Source: Acidobacteriota bacterium (GTDB taxonomy: Bacteria; Acidobacteriota; Holophagae; Holophagales; Holophagaceae). Taken from it: a stretch of DNA of 64,000 nt. The notes beneath the pieces are model-generated. The model made no database searches. It saw only the letters and a list, made by a program, of their open reading frames with translations, and had not been told where the DNA came from. Below are positions 59,227 to 64,000 of this stretch, in pieces. Position 1 is the first letter of the stretch; each line of letters opens with the position of its first letter. A program made the position numbers and the translations under genes. The stretch spans positions 81,763-145,762 of the forward strand of contig JACPYP010000003.1 of NCBI GenBank assembly GCA_016195985.1, read 5' to 3'.

Positions 59227-59724
59227 CACAGCGAAGGACGGACGAAGCGGGCGCCAATCGGCGCCCGCGGCGTGTACGCGAAGGCGGAATGGCCTTTTTG
59301 GCCATGACCATCCGACCGCAGCGCAGGGCCAGAGGCCCCAGCCCCGAGGGCCAGAGGCCCGAGCCAGGCCGAACGCTGACGGATTGAAGGCCTACGTCGC
59401 CTCCAAGTAGCACAGCGAAGGACGGACGAAGCGGGCGCCAATCGGCGCCCGCGCCGCGTACACGCAGGCGGAATGGCCTTTTGGCCATGACCATCCGACC
59501 GCAGCGCAGCGAAGGGAGGATGGGGCCGCATCGGCCCAGCCGATGGCGGGGGCGCAGCCCCGAGGGCCAGAGGCCCGAGCCAGGCCGAACGCTGACGGAT
59601 TGAAGGCCTACGTCGCCTCCAAGTAGCACAGCGAAGGACGGACGAAGCGGGCGCCAATCGGCGCCCGCGGCGTGTACGCGAAGGCGGAATGGCCTTTTTG
59701 GCCATGACCATCCGACCGCAGCGC
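59184..59724. repeat. Three tandem copies of the peroxiredoxin 3' end and its hairpins
   Basis: Units 59184-59326, 59368-59509 and 59584-59724 (about 142 bp each) are nearly identical. The first is genuine: the last 14 codons of the peroxiredoxin gene, its TAG, and the following hairpin region. The other two are non-coding copies that still include the codons and the stop. Units are joined by spacers of 41 and 74 bp that also share a segment (CCCGAGGGCCAGAGGCCCGA). Each unit carries a perfect 9-bp hairpin (GCGGGCGCC / GGCGCCCGC) and a second one (ATGGCC-T5-GGCCAT, T4 in unit 2). This fills most of the 561-bp gene-free region 59227-59787. Confidence 0.92.
59247..59268 (+). terminator. Hairpin behind the peroxiredoxin stop
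   Basis: A perfect 9-bp GC stem with loop AATC, 20 bp after the stop codon, and repeated in the two downstream units. A second, weaker hairpin with T5 in its loop follows at 59289-59305. Likely 3'-end or terminator structure, though no classical T-run follows the first stem. Confidence 0.5.
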
Positions 59725-59733
59725 GAGAACGGA

Positions 59734-59761
59734 CGAAGGGGCGCTGGAAGGCGCCCCTTCG
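59734..59761. terminator. Hairpin between peroxiredoxin repeats and the GH18 gene
   Basis: A perfect 11-bp stem (CGAAGGGGCGC and complement) with a 6-nt loop, placed 26 bp beyond the stop of the GH18 gene on the minus strand. It could end transcripts from both sides. Confidence 0.6.
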
Positions 59762-59787
59762 GTGTACCTGCGAGCTGAATGTCCTTG

Positions 59788-62700
59788 CTAGGGTTTCCGA
59801 ACGGTAGCCACCGCCAACGTGCCATCCCTTCCATTCACGTAAAAGGCCGCCACGCCGTCGGCCCAGCCGGCGGATCCGAACAGGCCGCGATATGTACTGC
59901 TCCTCACCCCCGACAGGCTGTCGTAGGCCAGCATCCAGTTGGTGCCGTCCCAGTACCCCTGCGTGGCCTGAAGGCCCATCACCGACGGGTCCGTGTAGAG
60001 CGACGTGCTGATCCAGATGGCGCTGAGGTTCTTTTCGTCGGCGCCCACGGAAAACACGCCGTAGCCGCCCCGCCTGCCGTACTGCTCAGGGCTCGGGACC
60101 GCATCGTGCACGTAGGTGCCGTCGGCCTCGATGCGGTCGAAGGCCAGGCCCCCGTCCGGGTCGAAGCGCATGAGCCAGACGGAGTGATCGGTGCCCACCA
60201 CGCCCCCGAGGCAGGGGCGGAGGAGGTCGTTGGGCTGTTCGATGGCCGTGGGTTTGCCCCAAGTCCAGGTGGTGTTCTGTGCCACGGGAGAGACCTTCAG
60301 GCGAAGGTGGGTCGATCCGTCCGAAAAGAGGCCGTATTCGGGGCAGGGCCCGACGACCACCCAGATGTCGCCCGTACTGCCGAGCTGCGCGAAGTGGGCG
60401 CTGTGCCCGCCAATGCTGAACACCCCGGTGGCGAAGACGGTGGACAAGCCCGTGCCGCCGCCCAGGGCCATGAAATCTCCCGGAGCCGCGGGAGCCAACC
60501 CAGCGGTGGCGCCCATGCGAAGGCAGAACGTGCGGTCGTCATTGTCTTCCTGGCTGCAGATCAGATACATCATCCGCTCCGCGCCAGTGCCGTCCTTCAC
60601 CGCCCGCATCATGCCGTGCACCTGGATGAAGGGATTGACCTGGTCCGGCAGTTCCACATCCTTCACCTCGGCCCGGAAACCGGTGATGGCGCCCAGGGTG
60701 CGAGTCAACACCAGCCGCGCGTAGCGCACATGGTTCTCGTAGCGATAGATTAGGTGCACGTTCCCCAGGCTGTCCTGGGCGATGGCCAGGACGTTCTGCT
60801 TCAGGCTGGTGCCGGCCTCCGGATCCACGTAGGACCATGTCGTCCCGCCGTCCCCGCTCTTGAAGAGACGCAGCACGTCGGACTGCACCAGGGCGAACAG
60901 CTCGCCCGCGCTACCCGGTCCCCGATCCTTCAGGATGCGGGGCTCGCCGGCGGGATCCGCCAGGGTGGGCTCGGTGGGATGGGCTGGCAGCTGGGCGAAG
61001 GGGCTGAAGTGGGGCATCGCCCCGCCCGCTCCCGGGTCCGCCACCTGGACTGCCACCGTGGCGGACTTGGAGGGATCCGCCTTGCTGGTGGCCGTCACGT
61101 GGTAGGTGCCCGGCGCGGCAGGCGCATGGTAGGTGCCCACGGGCGTGCCGTCGGAGGCGAGGGCGCCCCCGCCGGATTCCTCCACTTTCCAGGTCACGAG
61201 ATCGTTCCAAAAGCCGATGTCCGTCCCGGCGACCTGGGCCCAGAGCAGCAGCGTCGCATTGGGCGCTACCTTGGCGCTGGCCGGCGTGAGGGACACGGAG
61301 ACAGGCGTGGGCACCAGCACCTCGGCCAGGGCCCGGAGCTCCGGATGATCCACGCTGGTGGCCCGCACATGGTAGGTTCCCGGTGTCTGAGGCGCCGTGT
61401 AGATGCCGCCGGAGCTGATGTCACCTCCGTTCAACTCCACCACCGACCACCTCACCCCGCCGGAGCTGGTTCCGTTCTGGAAGGCAGCGGTATAGGTCTG
61501 GGTCTGGCCCATGGCTACCCGCGCCGAAGCCGGGCTCACTGTCAGCCGCAGGCCATCCACGGTGACCGTGGCATCCGCATAGATGGCCGAATCCGCCTGG
61601 CAGGTGGCCCGCACATGATAGATGCCCGGCTGGGAGGGAGCCGTGTACACGCCAGCCTGGGTCACGGTCCCGCTCTCGGCTTCCACCACCGACCAGGTGA
61701 CGGCCTTGTTGTCGGTGCCCGTCAGCTCGGTCACCGCAAAGGCCTGGGACTGGCCCACGGCCAGCTTGACGGGGGTGGGGCCCACCTTCAGGTGCAGGGG
61801 AAGGGCGTCCCCGAGGAAATAACGCTTCACCGCGTCCATGGAAGGATTCACGTAGGCGCCGTTTCCGTGGTTGCCGTAGGAAGAGGTCCAGATGATGGTG
61901 CCGCCGTAGCCCTGGGTGCGCACCCACCAGGCCTTTTCCGCAATGGACCGCGGATCCTCCCAGGTGATGTAGCCCCGCCGCTTGGGGTCGTCCTTGAACA
62001 GGATGTGGGAGTTTCCCGTTTCCGCGTCGAAGAGCCGGGTTCCCTCGTCGGCATAGAGATCCACTTGCCCGTTGAGGAAGCCGTCGCCATCCCCATCCTT
62101 GATGCCGCTGGCGGTGCTGGTGGGCTGGTCGGGGCCCAGGTTGCCCACGTAGCGCCACACCACGCTTCCATCAGGGAGGTCCGAGCCGAAGCCCGCAGGC
62201 CCCGGGCCCGCGCCGGAGGTTCCAGCCTGCGCGGCCTGGTATACGGCGTAGCCCGAAACCACCTTCTGCTGGAATTGATAGTCAGTGCCCGGAGCCCAGG
62301 GTGTAAAGGAAGCGAATACCGCCGCATAAAAACCCAGGCCGATGCCGAGCTTGGATTTGGGAATGCCGCCCTGCACGTAGGTGTTCATCGTGAACTGCAG
62401 GTCCGTAGGATGGTGGCTGGCATTGGCGTTGTTGTAGAGGTTGTTGTAGCCCCAGGTGATGTCCCAGTAACCACTGCCGTCGAGGCCATAGGTCATGAGG
62501 TTGTACTGATCCAGGTAGTGCACCAGGGCCAGGGCCCTGGCCACCGCCGCGGCATTCCCCCCCGCGTTTCCGCCGCCGTCGTAGAGCGTGCCGCCGGGCC
62601 AGGTGATGAGGGCTGGCGCACGGGGCGGCTGGTAGCGGGGGCGTTTGGCGGTCTCGGCCCGCAGCTCGGAGATGAAGCGGACCACCTCATTCCACTCGGA

Positions 62701-63594
62701 GGGGAAGGCGTTCTCCCAGTCCACGTCCACGCCGTCGTAATCCGCGAGCACGAGGTGATCCACGATGTTCTTGATGAGGATGGGCCGGTAGGTGTCGCTG
62801 GCCGAGGCATCCCGCAGGCCCGAATTGTCCATGCTGCCGCCGAGGGTCACCATGGCCTTGACGCCGGCCCGGTGGGCCTCGCCCACGTAGGCCTCCTCCG
62901 CCGAGAGGTAGGTGTGGCCCTGCTTGGTGGTATAGGGACCCGCGGTGCTGCCGTGGAGGCCTCGCATGATGGAGCTGATGCCCTCCAATTCGCCCAGACC
63001 CGATGGTGATCCCGGGTAGCCGCCCGCCAGGGTGTAGCAGAGCACCATGTGGGTCATGGCCGAATAGTCCATGCCCTCGGGGCTGATGTAATCACCCCGC
63101 CCGAAATCCCAGCCGGGCACGTAGGCCGTCACCCAGGGCTTGGGGGAAGGCGTGCCTGGCTGGATGGTGTACGTCACGGAGGCGACCGGGCTGTCGGTCC
63201 ATCCCGCGAGGACCGCCAGGGCCTTCAGGGTGGTGGTCTGAGACATGCTGAGGGGAGCGGCATACCGGGTGGAAGCCGCGGTCGGCGTGGAGCCGTCCAG
63301 GGTGTAGTAGATAGCCGCCCCAGAAGTCAGCGTGCTGATGGCCACCACCTGGGGGCCGTCATAGGTGCCGCCCGCCAGACTGAACACGGGGGCCTCCACC
63401 CTCTGCGGCGCCACCACCGTCACCGTGGCCATGGCGGATTTGCTGGTGTCCGCCGCGCTGGAGGCCACCACGTGGTAGGTGCCCGCCGTAGCAGGCGCCG
63501 CGTAGAGCCCCGAAGCGCTCACCGCGCCTCCGCCCGTCTCCGACACCTTCCACGTCACCGCAGTGTTGCTGCTGCCCGTCACCGTCGCCGTGAA
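59788..63594 (-). CDS. Large secreted GH18 chitinase-like protein with Ig-like and sialidase-like domains
   Basis: About 1269 residues of continuous homology-bearing frame, lacking the N-terminus. In order: an Ig-like (Big-type) repeat (TAVTWKVSETGGGAVSASGLYAAPATAGTYHV), a chitobiase C-terminal-type domain (GGTYDGPQVVAISTLTSGAAIYYTLDGSTPT), a GH18 barrel with catalytic motif YDGVDVDWEN and GTIIWTSSYGNHG, three more diverged Ig-like repeats (AVTWSVVEAESGTVTQAGVYTAPSQPGIYHVRA and so on), and a C-terminal propeller with an Asp-box (SGDGGTTWSYV). It probably binds and degrades chitin or peptidoglycan-like glycans outside the cell. Upstream of about 63597 the true reading frame shifts because 106 bp are missing from a repeat, so the gene may be interrupted. 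Confidence 0.8.
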   Translation of the reverse strand, partial: FTATVTGSSNTAVTWKVSETGGGAVSASGLYAAPATAGTYHVVASSAADTSKSAMATVTVVAPQRVEAPVFSLAGGTYDGPQVVAISTLTSGAAIYYTLDGSTPTAASTRYAAPLSMSQTTTLKALAVLAGWTDSPVASVTYTIQPGTPSPKPWVTAYVPGWDFGRGDYISPEGMDYSAMTHMVLCYTLAGGYPGSPSGLGELEGISSIMRGLHGSTAGPYTTKQGHTYLSAEEAYVGEAHRAGVKAMVTLGGSMDNSGLRDASASDTYRPILIKNIVDHLVLADYDGVDVDWENAFPSEWNEVVRFISELRAETAKRPRYQPPRAPALITWPGGTLYDGGGNAGGNAAAVARALALVHYLDQYNLMTYGLDGSGYWDITWGYNNLYNNANASHHPTDLQFTMNTYVQGGIPKSKLGIGLGFYAAVFASFTPWAPGTDYQFQQKVVSGYAVYQAAQAGTSGAGPGPAGFGSDLPDGSVVWRYVGNLGPDQPTSTASGIKDGDGDGFLNGQVDLYADEGTRLFDAETGNSHILFKDDPKRRGYITWEDPRSIAEKAWWVRTQGYGGTIIWTSSYGNHGNGAYVNPSMDAVKRYFLGDALPLHLKVGPTPVKLAVGQSQAFAVTELTGTDNKAVTWSVVEAESGTVTQAGVYTAPSQPGIYHVRATCQADSAIYADATVTVDGLRLTVSPASARVAMGQTQTYTAAFQNGTSSGGVRWSVVELNGGDISSGGIYTAPQTPGTYHVRATSVDHPELRALAEVLVPTPVSVSLTPASAKVAPNATLLLWAQVAGTDIGFWNDLVTWKVEESGGGALASDGTPVGTYHAPAAPGTYHVTATSKADPSKSATVAVQVADPGAGGAMPHFSPFAQLPAHPTEPTLADPAGEPRILKDRGPGSAGELFALVQSDVLRLFKSGDGGTTWSYVDPEAGTSLKQNVLAIAQDSLGNVHLIYRYENHVRYARLVLTRTLGAITGFRAEVKDVELPDQVNPFIQVHGMMRAVKDGTGAERMMYLICSQEDNDDRTFCLRMGATAGLAPAAPGDFMALGGGTGLSTVFATGVFSIGGHSAHFAQLGSTGDIWVVVGPCPEYGLFSDGSTHLRLKVSPVAQNTTWTWGKPTAIEQPNDLLRPCLGGVVGTDHSVWLMRFDPDGGLAFDRIEADGTYVHDAVPSPEQYGRRGGYGVFSVGADEKNLSAIWISTSLYTDPSVMGLQATQGYWDGTNWMLAYDSLSGVRSSTYRGLFGSAGWADGVAAFYVNGRDGTLAVATVRKP

Positions 63595-64000
63595 GGGTCC
63601 GCCGCGCTGGTGGCCACCACGTGGTAGGTGCCCGCCGTGGCCGGTGCCGTGTAGAGCCCCGAAGCGCTCACCGCGCCTCCGCCCGTCTCCGACACCTTCC
63701 ACGTCACCGCGGTGTTGCTGCTGCCCGTCACCGTCGCCGTGAAGGCCTGGGTGCCGTTCACCAGCACCGAGGCCGTGGCGGGGCTGATGGCCACCGAAAC
63801 CGCCGCAGGCGCCGCGTTCACCGTCACCGTGGCCGTGGCGGATTTGCTGGTGTCCGCCACGCTGGAGGCCACCACGTGGTAGGTGCCCGCCGTAGCAGGC
63901 GCCGCGTAGAGCCCCGAAGCGCTCACCGCGCCTCCGCCCGTCTCCGACACCTTCCACGTCACCGCAGTGTTGCTGCTGCCCGTCACCGTCGCCGTGAAGG
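63579..64000 (-). CDS. Upstream Ig-like repeats of the GH18 protein, in a shifted frame; runs off the window
   Basis: On the minus strand, this frame enters from beyond the window and encodes Big-type repeats of 85 residues (SNTAVTWKVSETGGGAVSASG ... TVNAAPAAVSVAISPATASVLVNGTQAFTATVTGS). It reads across the deletion junction and stops at 63579 after HVVATSAADPSRRR. Full units are 255 bp apart (ends of the shared 3' word at 64000 and 63745), but the next unit is only 149 bp (63745 to 63596), so 106 bp are missing and the frame changes. This is either a real disruption or a repeat-collapse error in the assembly. Confidence 0.7.
   Translation of the reverse strand, partial: FTATVTGSSNTAVTWKVSETGGGAVSASGLYAAPATAGTYHVVASSVADTSKSATATVTVNAAPAAVSVAISPATASVLVNGTQAFTATVTGSSNTAVTWKVSETGGGAVSASGLYTAPATAGTYHVVATSAADPSRRR

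Noticed and set aside
59184..59724. A CRISPR array
   Set aside because: The repeats are about 142 bp, include coding sequence of the upstream gene, and the spacers are similar to each other; there are no cas genes.
59788..63957. A single intact 1389-residue protein starting at 63957
   Set aside because: Its first ~120 residues are low-complexity Gly/Arg/His text from the wrong frame of the Ig-like repeats. The proper frame upstream is the shifted one that ends at 63579.

Overview
This is about 64 kb of a high-GC, Gram-negative, chromosome-like sequence. There is no phage, plasmid, rRNA or CRISPR signature, and I recognised no tRNA. The gene set combines a trimeric FeFe hydrogenase with a NuoF-GltD fusion, GTP-dependent PEP carboxykinase, futalosine-route menaquinone synthesis (MqnD), a SUF iron-sulfur operon, a lipid A acyltransferase and a one-component sensor with a periplasmic propeller. 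My inference is an anaerobic or facultative Acidobacteriota of the Holophagae type (Geothrix/Holophaga-like). No 16S or other taxonomic marker is present to prove this.

Layout. 1-4.3 kb: 3' part of a PlsB-like acyltransferase, an FG-GAP lipoprotein, and divergent hsp20 and HtrA protease genes. 4.3-11.3 kb, minus strand: mqnD, then hydC-hydB-hydA and a small SRPBCC gene. 11.4-18.7 kb, plus: a propeller sensor kinase, a secreted DUF1349 protein, and a Ser/Thr kinase-TPR protein whose DFG aspartate is replaced. 18.7-23.2 kb: two TPR proteins around pckG. 23.2-29.3 kb: sufBCDSU plus an Nfu-type gene, behind a promoter carrying an IscR-like site. 29.3-35 kb: NRDE protein, rpsA with a duplicated 3' end, and a 780-residue pentapeptide repeat protein. 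35-42.4 kb: bactofilin, sbcDC and an S9 peptidase. 42.4-49.4 kb: small secreted proteins, a seven-helix LuxR-type protein, ggt, a hemolysin III/PAQR protein, a Fis-type regulator with a degenerate ATPase region, and an NtrC-type regulator. 49.4-58.4 kb, minus: tupA, a BrkB-family protein, lon, clpX, greA, an LpxL-type acyltransferase and arcA. 58.5-64 kb: a 2-Cys peroxiredoxin whose 3' end is present three times, then a large secreted GH18 protein on the minus strand that is broken by a deletion within Ig-like repeats and runs off the window.

How parts fit together. The hydrogenase would exchange electrons between H2, ferredoxin and pyridine nucleotides, and the Fe-S machinery supplies its clusters. 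suf and the peroxiredoxin gene have closely similar 25-bp Rrf2/IscR-type operators, suggesting joint control by Fe-S status or oxidative stress. HtrA, Hsp20, Lon and ClpX form a protein-quality-control set.

The least expected signal is in the non-coding DNA. Two probably highly expressed genes (rpsA and the peroxiredoxin gene) have their coding 3' end, including the stop position and the hairpin behind it, copied downstream as non-coding repeats. Several intergenic gaps also carry dispersed palindromes built from short degenerate words (CACCACGAAGACACGAAG-like, CACAGATTTCACAGAT-like and CATCCGTATT-like), including three within the suf gene cluster.
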